Positions 1 to 6,896 of a stretch of DNA of 12,898 nt are shown piece by piece. A program made the position numbers and the translations under genes. Positions within the stretch are counted from its first letter, which is position 1, and every line of letters starts with the position of its first letter. The notes below the pieces were generated by a model. The model was not told the origin of the DNA. It did not search any database and was given only the letters and a program-made list of their open reading frames with translations. The stretch spans positions 1 to 12,898 of the forward strand of contig URTZ01000043.1 of assembly GCA_900550825.1 (NCBI GenBank), given 5' to 3'. This DNA is from an uncultured Collinsella sp. (GTDB lineage Bacteria > Actinomycetota > Coriobacteriia > Coriobacteriales > Coriobacteriaceae).

Positions 1-2097
1 GCCGCCCGTCGGGGCAAACAACGAGACATTCAGACGCTCGTCGTCACGTGCGGCATCGGGCGCGCTCGCCGCAACGTAGTCGGGCAGCTTGCCAGCCTCC
101 TCCTGCGTCATGATGTTCGTCAGGGTAACGGTGATGCGATAGGAGCACGTGCCGTCACCGTTCTTGATGCCCTGGCCAATCTGCGTATCGGCGTTCAGGT
201 ACCAGTCGAGCTTGGAGAAGCTCAGGTTGTTAAAGTAAACGCCGGCAACAGGATCGGCACTCGGGTCATCCGGATCGGGCAGCGAAGCGTCAATGCCCGT
301 CTCTTTGATGGCATTCTGCTCATCATCGTTTCTCATCCACGCGATCAGGCGGCCCTCTTCGGCACCGCGCTCAACGGCGCTGACAAGCTTCGTAACATCG
401 ACATCGCCGATACCGCCAAGGATCTTGTCGAAGGCAGCGCTGGCGACGGATGCAAAGATGCCGTCCGACTCCTCGACCGGATAGTTCCAGTACACATCGT
501 GCATGAGGACCTTTGCGGCGTTGGTGCCGTCGACAACCGTTCCGTCGGGCAGCGAGACATTACCGACCAGGCCCAGCAGATACTGCAGGAACACCGGGTC
601 GATACCGATGACGCCATCAACGTCCTGTCCATACTGGGACTTCCACAGCGCGGCGACACGCTGCGAGTTGCGGGGCCAATCAGGCGAATAGGTATTGCCC
701 GAGTTGTACAGGTTGCTGTGGTTGCCGAACAGCGCCTCATCCTCTTCGTCGACGCTCTCGACTGCCTCATCCTCACTGAGTCCAATGCGGGGAACAAACT
801 CGCCAATCGACATCTGGCCGTCGGTGACCGAAATCAGGCCCTGCGAACCGCCAAAGCCGCCGCAGGCACGAATCTCGACGTTGTTCATGGCGTACATAAG
901 GTAGTTGCGCGTCTGGCCGTTGGCGCCGAGCATCTGGGGAAGGACGGGGGCGACCTTCTCCGCCGCGTCAACCGCGCCGTTGAGGGTGGCAAAGCCGTCC
1001 TTGGCCTTATCGACCAGCTCGGTCACCTGGGAAATATGAGTATCGCCAATGCCCTGGACCTTCTCGTTGGCGCTCTTGAACACCTTCGAGCTGCTGGAAA
1101 GCGAATCGGCGACCGCCTGCAGCGCGGACACGTTAATCATGCCGTCCTGGAACAGCTTGCCGGGCGTGGCCTGCGAGAGGTTATCGGCCATGGGAACCAG
1201 CGCGTTGCTCGAGACATCGGACAGGGCGTCAATCATGGTGCGGGCCGCATTGATATCGCTGCCATACACCGGGATAAACGAAGCCGCCGCCCACAGCGGG
1301 CTCGAGGTCTCCGCCTTCATGCTGTTACAGAGCTCATCGATCTTCTTCGCGTCGTCAGGCAGCGTCGAAAAATCGCCCGACGTGACCTTGTCCTTAAGGC
1401 CACCGACGATCTCGACAGCCTCCTTCGCTTCACTCTTTACGGTCTTTGCCGAGTTAAGCAGCATCAAGCCGCTTGCGCCAAGCGCAACGAGAAGCACCGC
1501 GACCACAGCGGCAATAATGGCGCCGGTGTGACGCTTTTTGCGCTCGCCCTTGCGATGGCGATGACGGACCAGACCGTCAGAGGTCGAACTCGACGAAGCG
1601 TCGCTACCGTAGTTCAAGCCAAAATCGTAATAATCTTCCTTGGAACCCGAGCCCGCAAACTCGGCACCGCTATCATCCAGGCGGGCGAACGTGCCAGTCT
1701 CGGAGGCGCCGGTGTAAATCGTGCCAAGGTTACCCGTAAGCCCCGCGCCACCGGCAGAGGGAGTATTGTTGGCGGCCTTGCCGGCATTAACGTTGCCGGC
1801 GCCATTCGCGGCGTTGGCAGCACCCGCGTTGTTCGCGGGTACCGAAGGAGCCCCGCTCGGCTGCGACGTGGAGGTTGCACCGTCCGCAAAGACATTTCCT
1901 CTTGCACGGCCGGTCTTTTTTGCCTTTTGAGACTGCTCGTACAGAGCGGTAAACATCGCCGTCTCGCCCGGGGACACGCGCTTACCGGAACCGCCCTGTC
2001 CAGCGCCGCCCGGCGTGCCGGCCTTACCAGCCCCGTTCGGACGCGGCGGAACTGCAGGGCGGCCGCTATCGCTGCCCTTAAAGTGATTACCAGCCAT
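1..2097 (-). CDS. DUF4012 domain membrane-anchored protein, partial (C-terminus beyond left edge)
   Basis: The minus-strand frame is open from an ATG at 2097 to the window edge, giving 699 codons without a stop. GAGG lies 8 bases upstream of the ATG. Residues 1 to about 175 are low-complexity, rich in Gly, Ala, Asn, Pro and Ser. A basic patch rich in Arg, Lys and His (about 178-190) precedes one hydrophobic helix (about 192-214), which predicts a cytoplasmic N-terminus and an extracellular C-terminal part. The segment at 399-418 reads YLMYAMNNVEIRACGGFGGS, close to the DUF4012 hallmark N-N-x-E-x-R-x-x-G-G-F-x-G-S. A second typical stretch, IDPVFLQYLLG, begins near residue 499. DUF4012 proteins are common in Actinobacteria, sometimes near surface-polysaccharide genes, but their biochemical role is unknown. 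The gene lies 149 bases downstream of the EamA transporter on the same strand. The family call is firm; the function is not. Confidence 0.9.
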   Translation of the reverse strand, partial: MAGNHFKGSDSGRPAVPPRPNGAGKAGTPGGAGQGGSGKRVSPGETAMFTALYEQSQKAKKTGRARGNVFADGATSTSQPSGAPSVPANNAGAANAANGAGNVNAGKAANNTPSAGGAGLTGNLGTIYTGASETGTFARLDDSGAEFAGSGSKEDYYDFGLNYGSDASSSSTSDGLVRHRHRKGERKKRHTGAIIAAVVAVLLVALGASGLMLLNSAKTVKSEAKEAVEIVGGLKDKVTSGDFSTLPDDAKKIDELCNSMKAETSSPLWAAASFIPVYGSDINAARTMIDALSDVSSNALVPMADNLSQATPGKLFQDGMINVSALQAVADSLSSSSKVFKSANEKVQGIGDTHISQVTELVDKAKDGFATLNGAVDAAEKVAPVLPQMLGANGQTRNYLMYAMNNVEIRACGGFGGSQGLISVTDGQMSIGEFVPRIGLSEDEAVESVDEEDEALFGNHSNLYNSGNTYSPDWPRNSQRVAALWKSQYGQDVDGVIGIDPVFLQYLLGLVGNVSLPDGTVVDGTNAAKVLMHDVYWNYPVEESDGIFASVASAAFDKILGGIGDVDVTKLVSAVERGAEEGRLIAWMRNDDEQNAIKETGIDASLPDPDDPSADPVAGVYFNNLSFSKLDWYLNADTQIGQGIKNGDGTCSYRITVTLTNIMTQEEAGKLPDYVAASAPDAARDDERLNVSLFAPTGG

Positions 2098-2246
2098 AAA
2101 GAAATCCTCGCAATTGAGTCGCAATGAAAAAGTCCATAACGTTACTAGTTTATGGCATTTTGAGCATCGACAGCTAAACTCCAGACACGGACATCAATTG
2201 GCGAAAATGCGGCACAACACCTTTTCTGTCTTGGCGGCGGCGCTAG

Positions 2247-3269
2247 CTACACCGTGAGGAACATCATCACGATGATCATGACAAAGCCGATAAGGTCGGT
2301 CGGCAAAAACACCGTCCCCAGCATAACGGCGCTGGTGATGGTCGCCGAAACCGGCTCCACAGTTCCGATGAGGCTCGCGCGCACCGAGCCGATGTCCTTA
2401 ACGCCCTGCATATAAAGCATGTAAGCAAAAAACGAGCCGATAACCACGAACACCGCGAGCGCCTCGATGCCGGCAGCGTCGAGCGCCGGCATATGCGCCC
2501 AGGGCTGCACGAAGACGCACGAGACCACGCCCGCCGTGAGCATTGCCGAGCCCGTGACGATGGGGCTGCCGTATTCGGGCAGGATCTTGGCGGGAATCAC
2601 CGCCATACACGCGGCGCTGACCGCACACATAAGACCTGCTGCCAGGCCAAGCGGCGAGATATTCAGGCTGGTGGGGTCGCCGCCGGTGGCGATTAAAAAG
2701 GTTCCACCCAGAGCCAGGCCAATGCCGATGACTTCGCGAGTACGCGGCATGCGGCGATCGGTCACGCAGGCGTAGCCCATGATGATAACGAGCTGCAGGC
2801 ACTGGAGCACCGTCGCGGTTCCGGCGTTCGTCAGGCGCACGGCCGAAAGATAGCAAAACTGGTTGAACAGCAGGCCAAAAGCGGTAAAGAGCAGCAGCTG
2901 CTTGCGATCAGCGGGCGTCGTCCAAAGCTTGACCAGGCGTGCGCGGTCGCGCGTGACAACCACAGCCATAAAGAGCAGGCCGGCGAGAATCTGACGCACG
3001 CTCATAAGCCACAGCGTATCGACATGGTAGGTATCGAACAAAAAACTCGCGCTGGTGCCCGAGAAGCCCCAAAACGAACCGCCCACCAGCGTAGCCAAGA
3101 CGCCCGTGATCATCTTGCGCGTCGAAGCGCTGTTCAGGCGGTCGCGCCATGCGCGACGGGTGTTGCGGCTGAGCTCGTCGGTGCCCTCGGGCACATCAAT
3201 GTTCGATATATCGGTCATCGGCACCGAAGCCCCTGCGCCTTCGACCTGCTCGACACACTCTTTGCTCAT
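2247..3269 (-). CDS. DMT superfamily (EamA) transporter
   Basis: This 340-residue protein has about ten hydrophobic helices from residue 55 to the C-terminus, arranged as two five-helix halves. That is the usual build of EamA/RhaT-type drug/metabolite transporters. Typical features include the first-helix segment GGSFWGFSGTSA, the NAGTATVLQ stretch in the first half, and the matching SVRASLIGTVEPVSA stretch late in the second half. EamA proteins sit in the cytoplasmic membrane and export or import small metabolites or amino acids; the substrate cannot be read from sequence. The N-terminal 50 residues are a hydrophilic, acidic extension longer than in most members. The ATG at 3269 is preferred because GGGGGAG lies 4 bases upstream of it. 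The internal Met18 has a poorer site. The gene ends in TAG and no terminator hairpin follows, so it may be read through into the DUF4012 gene. Confidence 0.9.
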   Translation of the reverse strand: MSKECVEQVEGAGASVPMTDISNIDVPEGTDELSRNTRRAWRDRLNSASTRKMITGVLATLVGGSFWGFSGTSASFLFDTYHVDTLWLMSVRQILAGLLFMAVVVTRDRARLVKLWTTPADRKQLLLFTAFGLLFNQFCYLSAVRLTNAGTATVLQCLQLVIIMGYACVTDRRMPRTREVIGIGLALGGTFLIATGGDPTSLNISPLGLAAGLMCAVSAACMAVIPAKILPEYGSPIVTGSAMLTAGVVSCVFVQPWAHMPALDAAGIEALAVFVVIGSFFAYMLYMQGVKDIGSVRASLIGTVEPVSATITSAVMLGTVFLPTDLIGFVMIIVMMFLTV

Positions 3270-3338
3270 TCCACTCCCCCGAAACAGCCTGGAAACAATT
3301 CGGTTTACCTTACCACGGCGAAGTCACCAGCTGGAGGC

Positions 3339-3361
3339 TTGTCCGCTTATCGGTAGGACAA
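3339..3361. promoter_or_regulatory. Small dyad upstream of the EamA gene
   Basis: TTGTCC and GGACAA form a perfect 6-bp inverted repeat separated by 11 bases, about 70 bases upstream of the EamA start. It could be an operator. No convincing -35/-10 pair for the minus strand was found next to it, and 6-bp arms can arise by chance. The rest of 3270-3500 shows no gene and no other clear signal. Confidence 0.2.
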
Positions 3362-3500
3362 TTCCGCAGGCGTCTTTCCATAGCTCGATACCGCAATGGC
3401 CTTGCATTATGCGACAGCCAAATCGCGGCAGCAGGCTCTTTTGAAATGGATGCGACAAAGCCCCCGAATTCCACAATGTAAGCGATTTTTAAAAATGTTC

Positions 3501-3529
3501 TTGCCACCGAGTTCAGGCTCCGTTATATT
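3501..3529 (+). promoter_or_regulatory. Promoter of tRNA-Val
   Basis: A -35 box TTGCCA (3501-3506) and a -10 box TATATT (3524-3529) are separated by exactly 17 bases. This near-consensus vegetative sigma promoter would start transcription at about 3536, leaving a leader of some 22 bases before the mature tRNA. Confidence 0.8.
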
Positions 3530-3558
3530 ATCCCTTGCGCGCTTGCGCACCCTTGATC

Positions 3559-3633
3559 GGGCGTTTAGCTCAGGGGGAGAGCGCTTCCCTGACACGGAAG
3601 AGGTCAGAAGTTCAAATCTTCTAACGCCCACCA
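3559..3633 (+). tRNA. tRNA-Val (anticodon GAC), CCA encoded
   Basis: A complete cloverleaf can be folded by eye. The acceptor stem pairs GGGCGTT with AACGCCC, with one G-T pair. The D stem is GCTC/GAGC, the anticodon stem CTTCC/GGAAG, and the T stem AGAAG/CTTCT with a TTCAAAT loop. The anticodon loop CTGACAC places GAC at positions 34-36, so it reads valine codons GUC and GUU. The discriminator base is A and the 3' CCA is encoded in the DNA. It has its own promoter and terminator, so it is transcribed as a single unit. Confidence 0.97.
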
Positions 3634-3641
3634 AATGTTCG

Positions 3642-3679
3642 CAGCTCAGAGGCTATGTCCTCTGGGCTGTTTTGTTTTA
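3642..3679 (+). terminator. Rho-independent terminator of tRNA-Val
   Basis: CAGCTCAGAGG (3642-3652) pairs with CCTCTGGGCTG (3659-3669) across a 6-base loop, with one G-T pair in an 11-bp stem. The T-rich run TTTTGTTTT follows at once. It begins 8 bases after the encoded CCA and ends tRNA transcription before the DUF5710 gene. Confidence 0.9.
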
Positions 3680-3875
3680 TGTCGCCAAATCCGCTGGCAG
3701 CTCCAACCGCCCAAGCAACCACCCTGCCCATGCACAAAACCGCGTCAATAGCCACCGAGGCCGAGGCCAACGCGTCTCGAACCCATCCGAGCCGCAACTC
3801 CTCAGCAAAACGCCGCGATGTCTGCGCCCTGCGGTATCCTTGAGCCACTTGCACCTGCAGCACCAAGGAGCCGCC

Positions 3876-4562
3876 ATGCGCACCGAGCTCGATGTCCCCT
3901 TTTCGCACAAAGAAGAAGCCAAGGCGCTGGGCGCCAAATGGGACCGGACCAAGAAGATCTGGTATGTACCCAGCGGCGTCAACCCCGAGCCCTTTGCCGA
4001 GTGGCTGCCCGGTGTTGACCGATCCGACCCCTCAGCGCCGTATATATATCTAGTACTGGGCAAGCGCAAGTGCTGGAAGTGTCACAAAGAGACCTCGGTC
4101 GCGGCCTTCGGCATTCCCTATCGAACCGATAACGACGAGAGCATCGTCATCGCGCACGCGCCCAACGAAGCCGGGTACATTGCCATCGACACGGCCAACG
4201 CCAACGCACTCGCCATCGTGCCCGCTCTTGGCTGCGTACCGGGCGAGATCCGCGACTACCTTCATAAGCGCTGCGGCTACAAGCCCGTAGGCGCGCGAGC
4301 CTCCAAAGCCCCGTCGCTCGGCAACACGTGCACCAGTTGCGACGCGCCGCAAGGCAGCCGCTATCTGTTCGAGGAGCCCTCGTCCCCGTTTGCCCTCACT
4401 GCCATCAACAAGCTGCCGGCACTGGAGTTTATACGCGTCGAAGTTGCCGGCGTCTTTGGCGTCCCGGCCACGCGCACCGACTTTGACCAGGCACTCTTTA
4501 CCTGGGCACGCGACCATCACGCCGAGTTCCACAAGCAACTCGGTGAGGGGATTTATTTGTAG
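3876..4562 (+). CDS. DUF5710 domain protein with two CxxC pairs
   Basis: This is a 228-residue protein. Residues 3 to about 45 match the DUF5710 pattern: L-D-V-P-F, then K-x-L-G-A-K-W-D, then K-x-W-Y-V-P. This short module is often found attached to DNA-processing or phage and plasmid proteins. Behind it, C66-W-K-C69 and C152-T-S-C155 could together bind one zinc ion, with about 80 residues between the pairs. The rest has no recognised domain. The frame stays open upstream through the tRNA to about 3396, but the ATG at 3876 is the real start: AAGGAG lies 5 bases before it and the DUF5710 module begins right there. It converges on the zinc-ribbon gene at 4600, with 37 bases between stops and no clear terminator. 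Its function is unknown; nucleic-acid binding is only a guess. Confidence 0.85.
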   Translation: MRTELDVPFSHKEEAKALGAKWDRTKKIWYVPSGVNPEPFAEWLPGVDRSDPSAPYIYLVLGKRKCWKCHKETSVAAFGIPYRTDNDESIVIAHAPNEAGYIAIDTANANALAIVPALGCVPGEIRDYLHKRCGYKPVGARASKAPSLGNTCTSCDAPQGSRYLFEEPSSPFALTAINKLPALEFIRVEVAGVFGVPATRTDFDQALFTWARDHHAEFHKQLGEGIYL

Positions 4563-4599
4563 AGGCAAAAGACACTCACAGCCAACTCCTCCGCATCAC

Positions 4600-4884
4600 C
4601 TATCCCTCGTCGCCGGCGTCGTACACGATATCGAGGCCACAAACAGGGCATTTCTCCGGATACACCGGCATATGAACGCCTGTCCGTTTTCTCACTTCGT
4701 CGCTGAGTCTGTCGCGCGCATCGATAAACCGAATGTCGAGACACGGTATTTGCGAGCCGCAGCAAGGGCAGGTGACGACAAACGACGCGCAATCAACCTC
4801 TACGCTCGGAAACATATTGTTGTCTATAAGGGCACACGGCAGTTTTCCGTACTTCCCCATCGCAATATCGCCTCGCCAGCTCAT
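4600..4884 (-). CDS. Small zinc-ribbon protein, function unknown
   Basis: This 94-residue protein carries two zinc-knuckle pairs, C39-P-C-C42-G and C79-P-V-C82-G, 37 residues apart. That spacing suits a single zinc ribbon. The intervening segment looks helical and charged (about residues 50-68), and the tail is acidic (DAGDEG). An in-frame start 24 codons upstream exists, but the ATG at 4884 is preferred because AGGGGAG lies 5 bases before it. The HNH nuclease gene ends 122 bases upstream on the same strand, so the two could be co-transcribed, with the nuclease first. I do not recognise the family. The cysteine spacing and a clean ribosome-binding site make it a real gene rather than a chance frame. 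Confidence 0.75.
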   Translation of the reverse strand: MSWRGDIAMGKYGKLPCALIDNNMFPSVEVDCASFVVTCPCCGSQIPCLDIRFIDARDRLSDEVRKRTGVHMPVYPEKCPVCGLDIVYDAGDEG

Positions 4885-5006
4885 ACACGCTCCCCTCTCG
4901 CTATACAAATCAGGAAGAGCATGCACCGGCGGGCGTGCGCGAGATTGCATCGCCACGCGATCCGATCAAACAACACGATCGTCAAAGAATGCCAAAGCCA
5001 AATACG

Positions 5007-6089
5007 CTAATACGGCAGAAGCCCCGCCTTTTCACGCTTCTTTTCCGAGCGATCGAACTCAATGCGATGGGCCTCAAGAAACACCGTATCGGGTCGCCAC
5101 TGACGCTCACTCGGCTGCCTTAGCGTCGCACCCGCAAAGGAAGCGTAGTCGGTCTTATCCAGCAGGTACGATCCGCACAGCCGATATTCGCCGCAAACAG
5201 GCTCAAACGAAATCAGGTGAGCATCAAATAGGGAATGAAGATCGCGCCGAAGCAGAATACCGTTGCTGGCAACCTGCGATTTGGGTCCCGAGTAATTCTC
5301 GATATGCGCAGCCTCCAGAGCTTCGCTGACGCCGCAGTCCGACACCGCGCAACGGCCATCATAGGCGGCAACGAGCTGCTTGCGGAACCATTGCTGCCCC
5401 AATCGCTCGCGCCTTAACGCATAGCGGACCTTTTCGTCGTCGGTCACACCCTGTCCGGCAAACTCAATATCGACGGGTATGTGCTTCAGATAACTCATGT
5501 CGGGCGCAAAACGAGGGTCCGGTCCGCCTTTATGAACAGGACCGTGCAGAACAAACCATCCGTTTTCGGGCTCGAACCGCTCAACAAACGCAAGGCCGAG
5601 CACCTTATAGCCCACCTCGGTTGCAAATATGACTCCGACTGGGACGCCACATTCCATGCAGTTGAGCATTTTACGGTTGTAATTCTGGTCTCGAAAACCA
5701 ACGGTACCCGGCGCTTGAACCGAGTACTTAATGACCCATGTGCCATCGTCCAAATAGAGCGGAGGCACATCGGTGTAGAAGCTCTTTTTAGAGTTATGGA
5801 CCGAAAGCGCAAAGATCTTATTGGGATCTTGATTCACCCGATCCTGGCCCGGCCAGAAGATCCCTGAATCCCGCGTTACGGGAAAGAAGTCCGAGCCAAT
5901 TCTCAAACGATACTGATACTGAGGGCTATCTTCCTTGGTGTGGTGCGGAAGGCTGGTCCAAACGCCGCCGCGCTGTTCCTCACCCAGAAACCACTCCCAT
6001 GCCTCAACGTATTCGGAAGGCACGAGACTGCGGGCGCGGTCATAGCTTGGTCCATCCATCAACGGAACAGCAAGGTCAATGTCGTTCAT
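5007..6089 (-). CDS. HNH endonuclease with SRA-like N-terminal domain (candidate McrA-type restriction enzyme)
   Basis: This is a 360-residue protein. The C-terminal part (about 235-295) is an HNH_2-type nuclease: paired cysteines C247 and C252, then A-A-H262-I, N276-G-I-L-L and L-H285-S-L-F-D, the usual H-N-H series with an FD-x-x-L-I tail. This fold cuts DNA using a metal ion. The N-terminal region (about 70-185) contains D-G-T-W-V-I-K-Y, then D-Q-N-Y-N-R-K-M-L, then G-V-P-V-G-V-I, then Y-K-V-L-G-L-A-F-V. This order resembles the divergent SRA domain that senses modified cytosine in ScoMcrA-like enzymes, which suggests modification-dependent restriction. That assignment is inference from remembered patterns. 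The ATG at 6089 is preferred over the GTG three codons upstream because AGGTG lies 6 bases before it. No methyltransferase lies nearby, which fits a type IV enzyme. It diverges from the gene at 6305. Confidence 0.85.
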   Translation of the reverse strand: MNDIDLAVPLMDGPSYDRARSLVPSEYVEAWEWFLGEEQRGGVWTSLPHHTKEDSPQYQYRLRIGSDFFPVTRDSGIFWPGQDRVNQDPNKIFALSVHNSKKSFYTDVPPLYLDDGTWVIKYSVQAPGTVGFRDQNYNRKMLNCMECGVPVGVIFATEVGYKVLGLAFVERFEPENGWFVLHGPVHKGGPDPRFAPDMSYLKHIPVDIEFAGQGVTDDEKVRYALRRERLGQQWFRKQLVAAYDGRCAVSDCGVSEALEAAHIENYSGPKSQVASNGILLRRDLHSLFDAHLISFEPVCGEYRLCGSYLLDKTDYASFAGATLRQPSERQWRPDTVFLEAHRIEFDRSEKKREKAGLLPY

Positions 6090-6241
6090 CGCCAGCACCT
6101 ACAACCATACGAACGCGAGTCATGCCCTTCAATAATATGGCCGAGAGTCAATTATTACGAGATCTCATTCCACGATCGGCACATCGTTGATGCTCTCGGT
6201 TTGCCGCTGGCGCGCTTGTACCCCGCTACCCCACTTCCCTG

Positions 6242-6247
6242 TATACT
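6242..6247 (+). promoter_or_regulatory. Probable -10 box for the gene at 6305
   Basis: TATACT, preceded directly by TG, lies about 57 bases upstream of the GTG start. The best -35 candidate, TTGTAC at 6216-6221, leaves a 20-base spacer, longer than ideal. The -10 call is reasonable; the -35 call is weak. Confidence 0.45.
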
Positions 6248-6304
6248 GATGTAGCACGTGTTTCATCCGGGCTTGTTGGGCCGGGTCGTTCATGGGAGGT
6301 TCTT

Positions 6305-6796
6305 GTGGCTGTTTCGAATCCGCCTAAGGGAAGCGTTTCTTCTTCGTCCATCAAGCCGGTTACACGCAAGGCCGTGCGCTGCCAGCGCGAGGTCGCCTGG
6401 CTTGTCACGCAGGCAGCAGGCAGACTCGTGGCGAGCACGGAGGACGTCAATGCTCCCACACCGAGCTTTGTGCTGGCAGCGGCGCTGAATCGAGTACGCC
6501 AGCTGGAACTCGTCGCACAAGAAGACGGCAGCCATCTTGGCTACCAGGACGCTATGGCGCCCGACCTGTTGACCTTTTGTCGCATGATCAAATTGCCCGC
6601 CGCGCCCAATACGCTTTCGGACGCAGGCTACATGTTTACGCTCTCGGGCGCGGACCTTATCCGCGACATCTATGCATACTGCAGCGAGCTCGCCGAGCGC
6701 CACGTCTTTGACGCGGCAGAAGTCAAACCGGGAAATGTCATCAAGCTGGTTCTTAGGCTGTTCTTGATGGACGGGTTCGGGGCCATGCCGGCGTAA
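6305..6796 (+). CDS. Hypothetical protein, 163 residues
   Basis: The gene starts at GTG with an excellent GGGAGG site 5 bases upstream, and ends in TAA. The first 20 residues are rich in Ser, Pro and Lys and look disordered. The remainder appears mainly helical: about 23-45, 52-72 (with RVRQLELVAQ), 84-97, and a long amphipathic C-terminal part containing DLIRDIYAYCSELAERHVF. There is no signal peptide, membrane helix or clear catalytic motif. The product is probably cytosolic. It diverges from the HNH nuclease, sharing a 215-base upstream region, and converges on the AlbA-type ATPase with 100 bases between stops and no strong terminator. I do not recognise the family. A DNA-binding or adaptor role would be a guess. 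Confidence 0.8.
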   Translation: MAVSNPPKGSVSSSSIKPVTRKAVRCQREVAWLVTQAAGRLVASTEDVNAPTPSFVLAAALNRVRQLELVAQEDGSHLGYQDAMAPDLLTFCRMIKLPAAPNTLSDAGYMFTLSGADLIRDIYAYCSELAERHVFDAAEVKPGNVIKLVLRLFLMDGFGAMPA

Positions 6797-6896
6797 GCCG
6801 AGTCTTTAGCATCACCGTCGACTGGGCAACAACCGCTTTACCTTAATGGACGCCAATCGAGGGTCGATTATTGGGTCGCCTCGTCCACTAACGCAT

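Noticed and set aside
499..2127. Plus-strand open frame of 542 codons opposite the DUF4012 gene
   Set aside because: The opposite strand has a recognisable DUF4012 protein with a good start site. The plus-strand translation is Arg- and Ala-rich, has no motif, and is a GC-bias shadow.
3396..3875. 160-codon N-terminal extension of the DUF5710 protein
   Set aside because: It would read through the tRNA and its terminator; the AAGGAG site and the conserved domain both mark 3876 as the start.
3559..3875. Integrated element using tRNA-Val as attachment site
   Set aside because: No integrase gene is present, and I found no second copy of the tRNA 3' end elsewhere in the window.
6855..6869. AATCGA-GGG-TCGATT as a bidirectional terminator between convergent genes
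   Set aside because: The stem is only 6 bp with a 3-base loop and no T-run, so chance is a sufficient explanation.
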